A stretch of DNA of 64,000 nucleotides. Origin: Ramazzottius varieornatus (Eukaryota > Tardigrada > Eutardigrada > Parachela > Ramazzottiidae). Each line of letters begins with the position of its first letter. Positions within the stretch are counted from its first letter, which is position 1. The stretch spans positions 3,517,158 through 3,581,157 of the forward strand of contig BDGG01000003.1 of assembly GCA_001949185.1 (NCBI GenBank). Reading direction: 5' to 3'. The position numbers and the translations under genes are program-made. Shown in pieces: positions 25,287 through 38,988 of the stretch. The notes under the pieces are model-generated. The model searched no databases and had not been told where the DNA came from. It saw nothing but the letters and a program-made list of their open reading frames with translations.

Positions 25287-28200
25287 CTTGACGGCTTGGT
25301 GATCGGAGATACACGTAGCGCGACAAGATAAACAAAGATGGCACGTATCTATTCCGAGCTGTCAGCAATAGTAGCAGATGATGGGGTGATAAGCCAAATT
25401 TCCAACGTCCAATTCCCTTCAGCAGCTCCCGACTCCTGCAAAAGGCATTGGATTATGACTTATGCGACGAGCGAGACACAAGATAAGCTCAAGAAGCATG
25501 AACGCAAATGGGATAAGAGTTAATCAGGAGGTAATTCTCCTGATTCCAGTGTGAATGTGATTTCAACGGATCGATTAAGGACATGCACACACAGCAGTTC
25601 TCCTTCATGCACCTGCATTTACGGGTTAAGTTGCTCCCTATGGACCGACGACATCCGACAAATGCGCTAGTGTATGCAGGTGCGTGATGTGTGGCGGGCG
25701 CAAGGTGTGATAACATTCTGGCGCATTTGGTGCGCACACAAGCTCGGCACCGCCCGTTCTGAATAATGGCCACTGGCTAGCCTGGCTAATGTGACGGACC
25801 GGTCACCGATGGTCCGCTATCCAGATTCCGTTTCAGAGCTTCGAGTTTCCCAAACGTCTATCCTTCGCATCGTTGATTACATAAGGACTATCGATTCTCG
25901 TGGTTGGTACGTTCTACTATCGTTTGCATGCTCATCAAAAGTCAACATACGGGGAAAGCAGCTCCTCGAATTCAACCGGATGTCGCAACGCGAGTTCATG
26001 CCAATGCGTACTTTCGGGACCTATCAGCGACGAAATACCCCTCGAACTCTTTTCGTGCTAATCGAAACTGGTGTACAATTTTTTATGTCGCAGTGAATTA
26101 CTAAGCGATGTCTAGTGGCTTGGTCACAGGGCTCTCGAAACTCAAACAACCAATAATCGATCTTTGGTACTGGAAGTCCGCCACAGTTGACCCTCGTTTC
26201 TCTAGACTGTGAGATCTTCCACACTAGGGATCAAAGTTCGCCCTCCAACCTAAATTAAGCGTGAGGTTTTTCATAACTGACGAGCGTCGATTCTAGCTCG
26301 GATGCAGGAACCGTGCGTGAACTTCATTGCGACCCTTGACAGCAACTGGCCCGCTAACGACCTACAGTATTCTTGTCTGGCGCTAGAACTGGAAAAACGT
26401 AAGGAGCCAGACTTGTTCAAGTAACTGTTTTGAAACGCCATCGCAACCAGTGCTGGAAGAGTGGTCCATCCTGGACTATTTGCCTCTGCATATGCCTTTC
26501 CTTTTTCAGGGTTTACTCCTGGGACAGTCGCCTCTGGATCAAGGAAGTTTTACGATGAATGAAACGCAAGTCCGTTGAAAAGAATTGGACTCCGGTTTCA
26601 AGCTTAAAGCCAGAAAAAGCAATAGAAACAAAGTGCTTGTGGTGGAGGGGCCCTACATTGTGATCGATGGGGATTCAGAGGAAGGAATGCCACGCGAAGC
26701 CAAGCGTGGGGCTAAATTCGAAAATAATGGAGCAGTAAAGTGAACTGGTGCTTACTTTTGCAGTGACGTGGTACGGTATTTGCGCAGCTTCGCCATTGCA
26801 AGTGGCAGATGGAATACTACGCCAGACTATCGATCTATCTCTAGCTTTTCCCTCTTCCTGGGTGAATTAACTGAATTTCATGGAGCATCGAAAGACGACG
26901 TCGTATCAGATGCGGTGGGGATGGTGCGGTGGGGATGGTGTATATTGCATGTGTAATGCTGCCAGCATGGAGCGTATGAAACCTTTCGGGCAAGACAGAC
27001 TGATACAGGATGGGTTAGTCCTCTCCATCAGAGCCGGATATACAGTACTAGCAGAATAGAAATCTAGATGTGCTGCGTACCTTCGTGCGATCTCGGAAAA
27101 TCTGCACAAGCTGCTGCTTCGGTTTCGAAAACAACATCTAATTTATTCGCGATAATGGAAATCAAGCGCATAACCCGAATATCGATTTTCCGTGCGTGAT
27201 AGTTTCGGATATCAGGGTTACCGAGCGTTTCGATAGTACTGGTGGAGTGAAAACTGTTAGACGAAATTTATAGTGTTACCTGTAGCTCAGAAAAGATGAC
27301 GTTCCGAAAAAGAAGGTAATGAACTCCGGCCAAGATTCGCTTGCAGTTTCATTGTCAAGTCCGTGTCATACTATCAAAAACTCCATCAAGATCCATGTAG
27401 TGTTTCCGCCAAATATATAGATCGATATCCAGATCAAACAACGTTAACGGCACGAAACTGAAATATTTTCAGGTCACAGCTCTCAGGAGTACTCTATCCA
27501 ACTTTGCACTAGAACTATCAAGTACTACATAAATTGGCGTCGCATAACACTGGGAGCGACCTGCGTGTGCCTTGGAGAAACAGATCGAAGCAGTTTAGGC
27601 TTGGCTGTCGATCGATTCCGCTGGATCAACTGGCAGCAACGTCGCCACGACAGACTTACCCATTTCGTGATCCGTCTTTCGATCTCGTGAAAATAGACTG
27701 TGGTACTGCTGAAAGCCCTCGCGCTGTACGAGCGACACATTCGATATAACAGCGCGTCGACGATGTCAGGACTGGAGAGACTGGCTGAGCCTACACGTAT
27801 CAACCTAAATGTTCTTTGAGGAGGAAGCATAAAGCTAGAATGGAGTATCTCATACTCCCGTTTGTCAGCAATCCGCCCTGCAAATGTATAATGATGGCTG
27901 TGGAGACTGGAAGTGTTGCTGCATTAGCCGCTCAATCGATATTCTTGCGGGCGTTACAAGCGAATTACCCTTATGCCGCCACTGCCAAATTATATCCCAG
28001 CTGACAGCAACTTCCTTGCTGGGTAGGCAGCGGAGAGCGCGTAAACATGCATAACTCCGGAGAAGATCTCCCCCGGAGTATTATATACAGTAGCGCGTAT
28101 ACACAGGCTTGAACTTGCCTACGGCGAGTCTAAAGTATCATTGACTGTCAATGAAATCCTCCCGGGACCTTGCGGTCAAGTCCTGCTGTTTCACCAATTT

Positions 28201-28798
28201 AAGACGCAGATATCAGCGAAATTCTGTGTGGTGTGAAGTTTGGGTGGACTAGCGATATTCCAGACAGTCTGTACCGCGGTTGTTTTTTCTTCGGAAACCT
28301 CCCAAGAGTCAGCTCGGGGACGTAGACTCCATAGACCACCGTTGGGCCAAAGATGGCGCTCTTACTAAAACCCAGAGCTTTCGAAGGATAGCCTTCGCCA
28401 TGTTTCCGCTCCCGCAGGGACGTCACAGACGCATATATACTGGGCCATCAGTTTTTCCTTAGCCCTTTGTCAACCGATTAGCGTGGGCGAAAGTGGGTAA
28501 TTGTACGACTGTTGAGACTTTTGTGAACGGCCACACCGGCCTGGATTTGTTTGCAGTACGGTCCTCACTCACACAGAACAGTAAACATCTTTGACGAACT
28601 GTACAGAAACAGAAAACAGAAGGTGATATGTGCACATAACAACCAGTCATTCGGAGTCACGAAAACCGGATCGAAAGCTTGGGAGAACCCAGTGAGTTCC
28701 AGAAAAGCCGGTAGCGGCATGCAGACACGCCCTGCTGTGCCGATCTGCAGATACCGGAAGCACAGAAGCGCCCAGGTTGAGTCGTTCCAAGAACGGAA
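25287..28798. other. 3.5 kb intergenic region without recognised genes
   Basis: Upstream of GNAO1 and downstream of the zyxin-like gene, so it likely contains the GNAO1 promoter and 5' UTR exons. One copy of the ACCTGCATAC palindrome is at 25612-25686. No open frame shows motifs or splice continuity. Confidence 0.5.
25612..25686. repeat. Family-2 palindrome (CACCTGCAT...GTATGCAGGTG), intergenic copy
   Basis: Arms CACCTGCATTTAC and AGTGTATGCAGGTG are complementary over about 11 bp with a spacing of about 50 bp. It is the only copy found outside PIEZO. Confidence 0.65.
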
Positions 28799-31700
28799 CT
28801 ACGGACGAACTGCTTGCCGACTTCGAACTAGTGACCGTGAGCTCGAGGTCGTCATTGTGGGGGAGTCGTTCTTCGGAGTTTTCTGGCGCCTTCTCACGTG
28901 GCATCCATGACACAGCAAGTGACCATCCAGCGGATAGCAGCGACGATCTTTGGGTTTATCGGTCAAATGCATTCCGCAATCCTATGAAAGAAAAACGATC
29001 CATCGAGGAACTTCCCAAGTAAACGGTGGACACCAAGTGATACCGTACCTCGCAAGCGTAGCAGTCCACGTGAAAGTTTTGTTCCATCGAAACTACACGA
29101 ATTGTTTCATCAGAACCCTGGAAGAGCGGAATAGCAAGGGTTGGTATGACACCGGTGCCACGGTATCGATATATCGAAAGCAGGTTAGCAAATAAGGTCA
29201 ACTTTACCTCTACAGGCGTAATGGGCTGTTTGCATGCAGCACAAACGGGCGCGTATCGGCTGGAAATCAAAATAAATATGAAGCGGAAATGAAAAGAACA
29301 CACCAAGCAGATTCAACATTACGCAACTTAAAGACGACAAAAGTAACGGAGGAGAACGAGATGGAGCGGGAAAGCGACTCGAAATTCAACACGGACGATC
29401 ATAGACTTGGCGTACCCTTGGTAGTCTTCGATGCAAAAGATTTTGCCTTCAATGTCCACCGTGAATGGAGCGCCATCTAGAGTTTTGTTGCATGTGCAAC
29501 ACCGGAAGCACCCAGGATGATATGATTTGCCGAGAGCTTGAAGGATCTACGACAGAACAAATACAGGATTATACTCGACATCTTGAGCTACTGTAAGCAT
29601 TTGCCGTGTAGGGCGAAACGACCATTACCATATCCATGATCAGATGGCCGCAAACCACGCACTTATCCGCCGAACTTTGAAAGCCCGAATACTAAAAAGC
29701 AAACATTCAATTATTCATAAGAACAAACGGGCGAGAACTTTGCCCGAATGGGTGGCAAACTCTTCACTTTTCTACCATCAAGAAAGACTCTTCTTACCAA
29801 GTAATCCTCTTCGCACATGATCTGACCTTTCACGTGATAGAAAGCCTTCCCGCGAAGGACTCGACCTGGAAAAAGTAAGAACGTTATTGGTTATGAAGAT
29901 ATGTCGGAAGGTTTGGTCCGTGTGAGGCGGAAGTTGAGCCCGCCCTCGAGAAGATCGAGAAAGCAAACTTGATTACAGTTTTCACGTGCACAACGTGAGA
30001 AGAGACCTGATTCTCTCTCCAAATCCCATTCTTCACCGGAATGTAATCAAAATTGAAACAGGAGAACAAGTCGCAGAAAGGAAAAACTAACATTGACTGT
30101 TTTCGAAAACACTTCTGATTATATGATGGAAGAGCGCACAATGAGCAAACAGTGCCGTAGCACTGAAAGCTTTCAACGACACTAGAATGCAGAGTTTCCG
30201 GTTGTCTATAACTAACAAGACGCGACAGTCTCAGAAATTCCCACACGTGTCATGCAACCTCATTTTAAACCTGAGAGAAGCCCAGCCACAAAATTCCTCC
30301 CATCGCTTACCGCAAATATTGCAGACGAAACAGGCTGTATGGTAAAGGTGGTCCATTGCTTGGCAAGCGTTCTCCACTCCCACAACTCGCTCTGCACAGG
30401 AATAACATTGACCTGCGAAAAACTCAGAAGAATTAGTTTATCTCCTCCATTGCTGAAAAATTTTCCGAGCTGTTTCTCCGTCATTTTTCAAACGCTTAAA
30501 TGACAAATGATAAGGAGGAATCGATTTTGAACGGATTTTGCCGACAAAAGCTAGAAAGGTCGGTGAATCGACACTCAATCGTCCGCGCTTTTTGCAATTT
30601 TTCACGTTATTTGTCTTTAACGCGGTTTCATCAATCATGTTTGTCTTGCCTTACGGATTTCTCGCCGCCGTGTTTAAGGTAAACGTGTGTTTTTCCTGTT
30701 ACGAAAACAATCTTGGTGGGTAGGTCCGTCTTCTCTGTTCATCAATCACCAGAACGTGACCTCCCCCGCGAGTCGCCGTAAGATCGCACAGTTAATTGCG
30801 TGCGGCGCGTGGACACGTTCGTGTGAGATTCAGAGCTGATGCCTCTTGTTCTTGACAACAAAGCCATCTCTTCTTCGGCGTCTTCAAAGATATCAAGCCG
30901 CCAACGACGACACATTCGATTAATTATTTGTCGTGAAAGGGACCACCCGCGTAAGTAGTGTGAACCCCAAAAACATATTTTCATTTTTGTCATCACGGAC
31001 AAGAGTACATTTTCTTGGATGGAAGAAAAGAGTGCGCCGTGGCCGGCTCTGTTATTTATGGGTGAAGCCGACAATTAATAGGGACTTGTCAATGGAATGA
31101 CACTTTATTGTCACGCAGGGCCATCGACTTGACGATCCTTATCTGGGTGTCTTAAGGAAACCGTCAGGAAACGGAGAAGAGGGATTTGGGCGTAATCGCC
31201 CATTACGTGACTTCAGTAGCTAATTGACTTGATTGCTCTCTTAAAAACAACCGGAGCAACTCGCAAACAATCTGGCTTCCTGCGCGAACGCCAAAAACCC
31301 TCGTCGAATAACAAGCCTTAAGAGCCGGGAAAGTACTCTCTGTAGGCTGCACTTTCACCTTTCCCGCTACTTCAAACAATAAACATCCTCCGTGAAGAGT
31401 TCACACATCACACTAAGGCCGTCATTGTCCAATGGACAAATATTTTGCCGTCTCAGTGTTTTTGCGCTGTGAACATTACAGCGACCAGCTTTTCTCCAGC
31501 TTCAAAACATATGGGACGGCTGCAGATGAACTGAACTTGATCGTCATCTCAAGTGGCGCAGGTTCCCATCCCTACTTGCTGAAGGTGCGCGCCACTGAGG
31601 ATCACGATCATGGTCAAATCATTTGTCGACGCTCCATACAACGATTTCATTTTTTGTGTGACAAGAATGTTTGTTGTACATTTAAAAGATATCTCAGACA

Positions 31701-34700
31701 AAAATAAGGCTAGGTTTCTGTGGGGATATCCACTTACCGAAGTAGTCCGCGTCCTCGTCGGTGTCTTGCGGTAGTTCTTCCAAGTTAGCCCTGGTGAGCT
31801 CTTCCGTCAGCTTCTCGATTTTTTTCTCGACTTCCGCCGTCTTGTTCAGACTCTTGGGTGTGGTGATCGGAAGTTTGGGTTTCAGGTTGCCATTCACCGT
31901 TGGCTTGTACGGTGGTGGAGGATCCACGTCGTCCAAGTCTTCGGAGCAGGGCTGCGAGAAGACCGGGGCGGAAATATCCCGTGCGCGATGCATCAAAGCT
32001 GCAGTTCCTGCCGGTGTCGTCAAGGTTCGGCTTTGACTTTGGTCTTTCTGGTGACTTACAGGTAACGAAGGACTATGTGCGTGGAGCGAACAACAGGAAC
32101 TCTGATGAGGGAGTACTAGACGTTTCTCGGGATGGTACAAAGCCGACTGTTGCCGGAACTGGGCTTTAGCGAGAGCGGGGTTCAGAGCGGTCTCAGCCGA
32201 CAGGGCAGGATGATAGATGGGCGAGGTTTGGGCGGAAGTCAAGGAAGATCGGACTGAGGCCGAGCTATACGACACCGGAAGCCCCGACAAACCGGAAGTC
32301 GACTATAACAATCCAAAGAAAATATGAACGAATATTCGGAATACACAAAAAAAATGTTCCCAGAAATGAAATATAGCACGATTGAGCTCTTTGAAATGAA
32401 AAGTGAACAAGTGAAAGTCGGGAAACACAGCAGATTGCAGTATGAGGGATCGAAGGTGGTATCTGTGGTATCGTACATGCACAACAACTATCCAATGATG
32501 GATGGTCGACAAGAAGAGTTATCAGTGATGTTTCTCACTTTTTCTGCTCGTACTCTTCTAGGATCTTTCGTGATCTGACACACACCACCGGTTTGACTAG
32601 TCGTCAACTTCGAAAGATATACGGAGTGAAAGTCTACATGAACCTTGGTGAGGAGATAAAGCTTGTCAAGGCTGTATATGAAGCGTGTCTTAGACCTCTT
32701 ACCGAGGAAGCCAGTTGTATTCTGCCGGCTGTAGGACGATGGTACTGTTTGGTGGCGATTCCGACGTCACGATTCAGTATGAAAGGAGGCGTTGTTCGGT
32801 GGGAGTACGGCTCTGCTACGGAGGAAGAGTGGTGGCTGCTATTGTGGCCGCCATTGCATGCCAGAGACGAGCAGCTGTTGGTGCTCAAACCGGTATTGTG
32901 TCGGGAATTTAAATTGCGACTAGCTTGGCAGTTGGGGTTTGATTGACGAGATGAGAGGAGTCGTAGCGTGTCCGCCGCTTCGTGGACGATGACGGTATCA
33001 GCCGGCGAGTGCAGCAAACACGAATGCGAGCCCATCCGCCCGAAACTTGTAGGTGACGAGGTCGACAGGCACGCACAGCGGCAGCACGAGCTCCTTCCCA
33101 TCGGGCTACAAAGTAGAACGGATAGTTAAAGACGACCTAAAAGACAAACTTTTAATTAACGACAAAACTGATTCTGAAAACTATAGAGTTATAAAACTGA
33201 CAATGGAATAGTTTTCAAAATTTGAATAAGAATTGTAATGTCGATCTTGTCAGGAGCGGGAGTATGACTTGCCCTCTGCCGAAGTTTGAAGTGTTTTTTC
33301 TGACTCCATATCACAAACGTTTTGATCAACTTAAGCTTGTACACCCACACTAGCGCGGCGCTTCCGGGATTTATTTGAAGGAGAATTCGCTTCATCGCTA
33401 AGAAAGCCTGGGGAAAGAGGAGCAAATTAATAGCTCTTTACCGGAATGTTTTGAACCGTCTTCCGGAAAAAATTTTCTGTCTCGCTGGAGATAATCCAAA
33501 CGCTTTAGCAGGTGAGCAGCTGCTGGTGCCAAGGTTCTACTGTATGTACTATAAGAAAGAGTGAATGAGAGGGTTCCAGTTCCTTTTCCAGCAGTTTTGC
33601 GGAAGTTTCTTAAATGTGCACTCTGGAGCAGCTGTGCAACACTAGTGGGTCTAGCCAATGAAATAATTTCGCCTGTTGAACGGCAAGTCTTTCTATCAAT
33701 CTTCCCGGTTCCAGAGAGGCCTAGTGCTCCCTCACCATCTTGTTCGGTGGGAGAAACTTACAGCTGCCAAGACTGGTAGACAAACATCAAATAAAGACCA
33801 TGATCTGCCAGAATAATTCTAGCCTACCCCATAGCTGAGGAAACAAACTCGACAAGACTATTCTATCAAGTGGCGCATGTATTCAGCGTAATCGGGTGAA
33901 AGTGTACGCCACTTGGAAAACGATCTTGACGTGTTTGTTTGCCACGCTCACAAATGGAAGTAGTATATCAAAGATAAAGAACGTTTGTCAAGTCAGTCCA
34001 AGAGTATTTTGGTCGACGGACGTACTTATTTTGAAATAATGAGCGGAAGAAATGAGTCTGGATATCTTAAAAAACAATGTTATTCGGTGGCGACCCAAAG
34101 AGAAAGTGCCTGTGGGTACACGTGAAGTACCCACCTCAGCGAACTGTGGTCCAGTGCAGGAGTGGGTGAGCACAAGCACAAGGGAGAGTTCACCAGATGT
34201 CGGAGTTCGGTAGCACTACAGTGACTAGCAATCGTGCTAATGCTACTGCGGGGGGAGGAGAAGGTCGAGCCATGAGGTGACTCGCTGTAGCTCCATAGGA
34301 CGTTCAGCCGCTGATGTGGGTGAAGAGGGGTACAATCCGATCTGCCGGGAAGAGCCTTATTGTGCGGTGATGGTAGATCGATAAAAAATCGACTAGCCGG
34401 AGTTTCCGACTGGGGCGGCCTTTCCCAACTAGCGTTTCCGCTCTTTCTCAACGAGTCACATCCGCTCAGTATGCCTCGATCGCTCTCCTACCAAACATAA
34501 CGGATGTAGTAACAATATAGCAAACGATCCTTATGTAATTGTGTATAAGTTTATAGTACCGTCTCATAGCCAGCGGCTACTTGTCCATGATAGCGCTGGT
34601 AGTCGTATGGTGGCGGGGGACTTAGGAAATCAGCGCCGTAACCAGCAGCCGTTCCCGGATGTTCCCGCGATGGATTAGGCTCGTAGAGCTTCCTCGAACC

Positions 34701-34712
34701 TTTAGTACTCAT
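28799..34712 (-). CDS. Zyxin/LPP/TRIP6-type focal-adhesion LIM protein
   Basis: A 713-residue protein on eleven exons (34560-34712, 34135-34487, 32703-33105, 31738-32302, 30311-30412, 29798-29865, 29629-29691, 29416-29546, 29208-29259, 29049-29117, 28799-28981). The first ~490 residues are Ser/Pro/His-rich and disordered, with proline clusters ([19 protein letters not shown]) of the type bound by actin regulators, then a helical [20 protein letters not shown] and DADYFG just before the LIM block. Three tandem LIM domains follow: LIM1 CYSCAERV...[14 protein letters not shown]2 [11 protein letters not shown]...[14 protein letters not shown]3 CAACKQPI...DETIRVVSM...FHVDCYAC. This LIM order and spacing is that of zyxin, LPP and TRIP6, which sense tension at adhesions and shuttle to the nucleus. 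Which paralogue is not decidable. MITE-1 copies lie in two introns. Confidence 0.9.
31512..31638. repeat. MITE-1 palindrome, copy 12 (intronic)
   Basis: Termini TGGGACGGCTGC and TTTGTCGACGCTCCA; cores CTCAAGTGGCGCAG and GTGCGCGCCACTGAGG. In the large intron before LIM1 of the zyxin-like gene. Confidence 0.85.
33835..33953. repeat. MITE-1 palindrome, copy 13 (intronic)
   Basis: Left AAACAAACTCGACAAGAC then CAAGTGGCGCATG; right GTGTACGCCACTTGG then GTTTGTTTGCCACGCTC. In an intron of the zyxin-like gene. Confidence 0.87.
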
Positions 34713-36799
34713 CCTTTAGCCGCAGGTCCTGCAGAACAGAGGCCGTTATCCATCATTAAAAAGCGACGTTTCCCACCACTGATTACTGCGAACTCCGTCT
34801 GAGAAAACGGCAATGGATCGAACTCGAACGTTGTCTCGAGTGGCGCACGTCTTCATTTTTACTAGCCCGAAGACTGCGCCACTTGGGAAAGCGATCACGT
34901 TTAGTCCATTTGCCGACGTTCAATTTGCACTTCCACAGACACTTTTCAAGTCCGAGATTTTTTTGATACGCTCGAGGCAAGCTGCGCTGGGTCTCTAAAG
35001 GCATAACTACAACCAAATGCGAAAAAGGGGAACTCTTTAAGCGTGAAATAAACCTCGGTCAGATTTTACAAAGTCTGAGCAAAAGGCGGCCAACCTCACA
35101 AAGTGTAATGTCCGATGATATCGGTATCTGTATGTGCTCCGCGTCTCAAATCCCAGAAGCCAATCAGAAATCAAGGAGTCCGCTGGTCCCCAATGACCAG
35201 GATTGATTCCCGACAAACCACAAAGCCTACCGAAAAATCTTTCAAGATTGCAAAATGACTCCCGCACTCAAAGAAGTCTCCGAACTGGGGAGTGTCTTCC
35301 ATACTTATTCAATAAATGATCCACAATCAGTAAGCACGTCATGCTGGATTAGCATCTTTTGGGCAACAAGTGAAGCGTCTACAACGATCACGAACGATGG
35401 GATGTTAATGTTGTCTTTCACGATGCATCTTCCAGGACAAACTGGTAAAATGATCAGTACACACACTTCGCGTATACAGCTCACATGGCTTTGCAAAACA
35501 TTCCAGACATAACATCGAGGAAAAGGCTCTTTTCTACGCACATTCTCTCTTGGTGAACACATTGGCAGACCAGTTTGAGAGAGAAAGGAATGCCAGAGCC
35601 ATAGGGGCCAGAGCATTCCAATCTCCCACTTTGTACTATGGCCCATCAAAGCAGACTGACCAGATGCCCGCTTGCCCACTGGTCACAACTGGCCACGTTG
35701 AGAGACGAGAGCAACCAGCCAGAAACGGAATGTGGCTTTTATGGCATTAACGGTCACTCGTCCGTACTGTCTCTCAGCGTACGCTAATATTAAGGGAGCA
35801 TGTCATGCAAATTGCGTGAAGGAAACAACGGCAGCACAATTGATTTACCTTATTAATTACCCGCACATTTATGCACATCTGTCAGTCTTTCCAGTCCCTC
35901 CCATTGTCTTTACTCGGCAAAAGCCATAGCTGTTTCTGCAAGCGAAAACAGAAAGGGACCATGGAATAATTTGGTAGAGATAAATTATCGCATACCCCAT
36001 AATCGTCCAAATTTTGGTTCGTCGTGGGATAACGCTTCGAGTAGCTCAATGAAACTTCATCTAGAAGCTGATTCCCGCATCGTGTTGGTATGCTTCGATC
36101 AGGCACCGCGAACAGAAACCTGCAAGCAACAGCAGAATGTAGATCAATTTTCTGCGTTGGAGAGAACACAATTTTTGCAATCATTACGTGGAAGAAACGA
36201 GTTACCTGGAACTCGTAAGGTCAGAAGAGCGTCACGTCGAGCTATGTATGCGGTTCGCCGAGTTCGGTTCGGACAAGGCCCGTCTCGGAGCGACCCAGGA
36301 CGTCATGTTCGGATGTCGAAGCGGATGACCCGTCTGGCTCGCCATTTTAAGGTGAGAAGCTTGGATCATTGAAGCTTGGATCATTTCCAGAGGTTTTAGG
36401 AACCAAATCATTTCTGGCATTCGACTGCATCTCGCTGAAAAGCCGCTAATTTGATGATACCGTTTCGGGAAACGACCATTTATCGCGGGGCACGGCATGT
36501 ACTGCGCTCTTCGCTCTTGTTCCTGCTTGCGTATCCGACTACCGACATGGTAATGCAACTCATGAATCTCATTTCCGGAATGTTACAAGTTGCGACTGCC
36601 CCTTCCTTCGAACAGTCAGTCGGCATTTCACGCACCGTCAAAAATGCTTTTCCGTGAGCATGCAGAAGCGGCTAATCTACTACTGTGTAGCGTTTAAAAC
36701 CAAGAAGTAATGTGAGGGTCAAATACAATTCAGTAAAAACAATAAGAAAGTTAAAACATAAAATGGTTTAAATAATGTGTGATGTTTGACATAGCGAAA
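34713..36799. other. 2.1 kb intergenic region, possible decayed element
   Basis: Between the start of the zyxin-like gene and the stop of DEF8 (both minus). It holds one MITE-1 copy. Open frames on both strands at 35305-35679 and 35971-36372 lack splice continuity or recognisable domains; they could be remnants of an unidentified element. Confidence 0.45.
34803..34922. repeat. MITE-1 palindrome, copy 14 (upstream of the zyxin-like start)
   Basis: Cores CGAGTGGCGCACGTCTTC and GAAGACTGCGCCACTTGGG; right end TTTGCCGACGTTCAA. It lies about 90 bp upstream of the zyxin-like ATG, so it may be in its 5' UTR, a 5' intron or the promoter. Confidence 0.87.
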
Positions 36800-38723
36800 T
36801 TATCCAGCTTTCCTACAGCAGACACATTCGGGACTGATTCGCGCGCAAGACTTGTGCAACGCCACACCACAAGTTGAGCACGCTGCTGCTCGCTCTTCAA
36901 AAGGATAAATTTTGTCGTTTTCTTTGAAACACACCGCGCAAATAGTGGCCAAACCTTGACAGTACTGGCAAGTCACCCGGATGTGACCCTCCAACTCATC
37001 CGCGAAACTCGTCAACCTGCAAAACAAAATGATCCTGAAGCAAGATACACCCAATTTCTTAATTCGGAACTGGGCAACAAGCCCAACCAGATTGTTTGCG
37101 CAAGTGGCGCAGGTTTTCGACAATATTGACTGGAAGCGTGCGCCACTTGGGAAGGCGATCTGGTCAAGTTTATTTGTCGAGCTTCCAATCGATTTCGCCT
37201 AAACGTACTCTTTGAGCAGGACGCCTCGATCGACATCTGCCAAATCCGCCAACGAATACAACGCGGACTTTGCTAGGAAGTGTTTCCTATAAGGTGGTAT
37301 CCGGTGCAGGAGGGCGATCTGTGGTCCTTGCTCGCAGTCCAATAATATCCGTTCCATGATGGATAGCTTGTTCCGAATTTCTTGGATGCAAGACAGCTCT
37401 TCGACTAAGGCCAGTAAGTCTTTGTTGAGGGAGTCTACATCCAGAATTGGTGCGTTTTTGAGGAGCCGTAACGTCTGCTTGCTAGCCCGACAGACAGCCC
37501 TCTTCGAGAAGTCCCAGTTCTTCACGACGCGGCCTGGCGAAATTTCCATGTCATTCCTATGACATATCGTACCTGCAAAAGAAAGAAAGACGTCACCTAA
37601 CACAAAGACACTATATCTTGCCGTTTGATCTTGCCCTAGATTTGTGTTTCAAATTTTGATTGTCCAGGAAATTGGCAGCCAAACGCATGTACCAGCATAC
37701 CGTCGCATTGGGGTAAAGATACGTCGTCCTGTATGCAAGTGCGCGAAATTCGGAAAAATGCGATGTTAGTCGTCGACTTCCCTTTCAACCTTGATTTCGA
37801 TTATCAGTTTTGGTGTTTATTTGATTTGACCTTGTACTCACAGTAATAGCGACCGCTGTAGTCGCACAGACGGATGTGAGTTTCCCACACATTGGCATTG
37901 TCCATCGGAAAAGGCTTCCTGCATTCAGCACAGGCAAAATTCTCTGAAGCGTCAAGGCCTTTCTCCGGACAGATGTCCAACACGTACTCAGCCTTCTGTT
38001 CGATCTGCCTTGCCACACAGTACCTCGAGATATTACTGATACATCTTTCGTGACAGCTGAAATCACAGAACGAACAGTCGAGCTGAGACCTGGCAAAGAT
38101 CATCAACTGACCACAAACTTCACAGTGTCGTCCGCGCTTGATCATACGACGGAACAGCGCGGCGTGGTTGAAACAGTGACCCATGGAGATCTTTCCGGCC
38201 TTGACGGTGGTGTCGTCAGACTCGAGAATCTTTAGGCGAGCAAGGACCAGCTTTTGGACCAAGCTACTCCGCTCGGGATCTTCTGCATCAGGCGAAAGTG
38301 ATAAGATACGATCTTTCAGAATGTCCACCGTCTTCTCTAACTCCGCTTTGGACAGCTCGTTAATTTCGGGGTTCTCGATTTTTACTCCCAGTCCCACTGT
38401 ATCGTAGTGATTCTCCGACAGTGACTGGAGATTGCTTCAACGACACGAAAGACAAATTTCAGATGCACTTGTAAACGGCACTATGAAAACAATGCGGCCG
38501 TTCTTTCCTACCCTTTGTCGTTTTCCTGTTCCGCAGTCGGTGAGTCAAAGAAAGGTCGAGCAAACTCCAAAAGAGACTCCACGGAAAGGTCGAGCAAGAC
38601 GAAGGATAAGTCGCGAACGGGAGGAGGTCCGTTTTCCTTGACGGCGTCAGCCAGCAGAGAAGGAATGCTCGGCGTTGGCGAGGAAGGATGTCCTCCGTCC
38701 TCTTCATCCAGTTGCTCCTCCAT
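36800..38723 (-). CDS. DEF8: DEF8-like Rubicon-homology zinc-binding protein
   Basis: A 461-residue protein on exons 38512-38723, 37842-38434, 37209-37572 and 36800-37016. DEF8 works with PLEKHM1-type adaptors at late endosomes/lysosomes. An acidic, Ser/Pro-rich N-terminus is followed by a C1-type zinc domain (MGHCFNHAALFRR, CEVCGQLM, CSFCDFSCHERC), then the Rubicon-homology region: CAECRKPFP, YYCTICHRND, the RVVKNWDF block, a helical bundle with YSLADLADV, and the final Cys-rich cluster (CQYC, CAVC, CSTCG, CVCC). The cysteine pattern and spacing match DEF8, PLEKHM1 and Rubicon; length and the N-terminal C1 domain favour DEF8. The ATG at 38723 is the first in the frame after a non-ATG stretch. 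A MITE-1 copy sits in the last intron. Confidence 0.92.
37064..37188. repeat. MITE-1 palindrome, copy 15 (intronic, 20 nt from a splice site)
   Basis: Termini TGGGCAACAAGCCC and TTTGTCGAGCTTCCAA; cores CAAGTGGCGCAGG and CGTGCGCCACTTGGG. In the last intron of DEF8, ending about 20 nt from the donor. Confidence 0.88.
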
Positions 38724-38965
38724 TCTGCTATGAATACTACGTGTCCTGAAGAGCCAACGAACTAAGGACGAAAGAAGTTTGGAACTTTGGGAGAGCAACT
38801 GACGAAAAAGTCACGAAGATCGGAAGAACCGATCAGCTGATCGGTTCTTCTTACTAATCATAACATAAACACTGTGACATAACATATCGGCACAGGAAGG
38901 AAGGAAATTTATTAGCCTCGACAATCTAGTCAACGGCCTCCTCGATGTTCAGAGGAATTACCATC

Positions 38966-38988
38966 AGGTATCAGGTATCAGGTATAAA
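38966..38988. repeat. Short tandem repeat (ATCAGGT)3
   Basis: Three direct copies of a 7-bp unit lie at the presumed 3' end of the minus-strand ORF1-like element. This arrangement resembles the tandem 3' tails of some LINEs. Confidence 0.7.

Noticed and set aside
33398-33658. 86-codon minus-strand open frame within the zyxin-like gene
   Set aside because: It lies in an intron: the exons at 34135-34487 and 32703-33105 join in phase without it.
28799-34712. Paxillin as the identity of the LIM gene
   Set aside because: Only three LIM domains are present, and the DETIRVVSM and DADYFG segments are those of the zyxin/LPP family; paxillin has four LIM domains and LD motifs.
35305-35679. 124-codon minus-strand open frame upstream of the zyxin-like gene
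   Set aside because: No domain recognised and no splice continuity; kept only as a possible decayed element.
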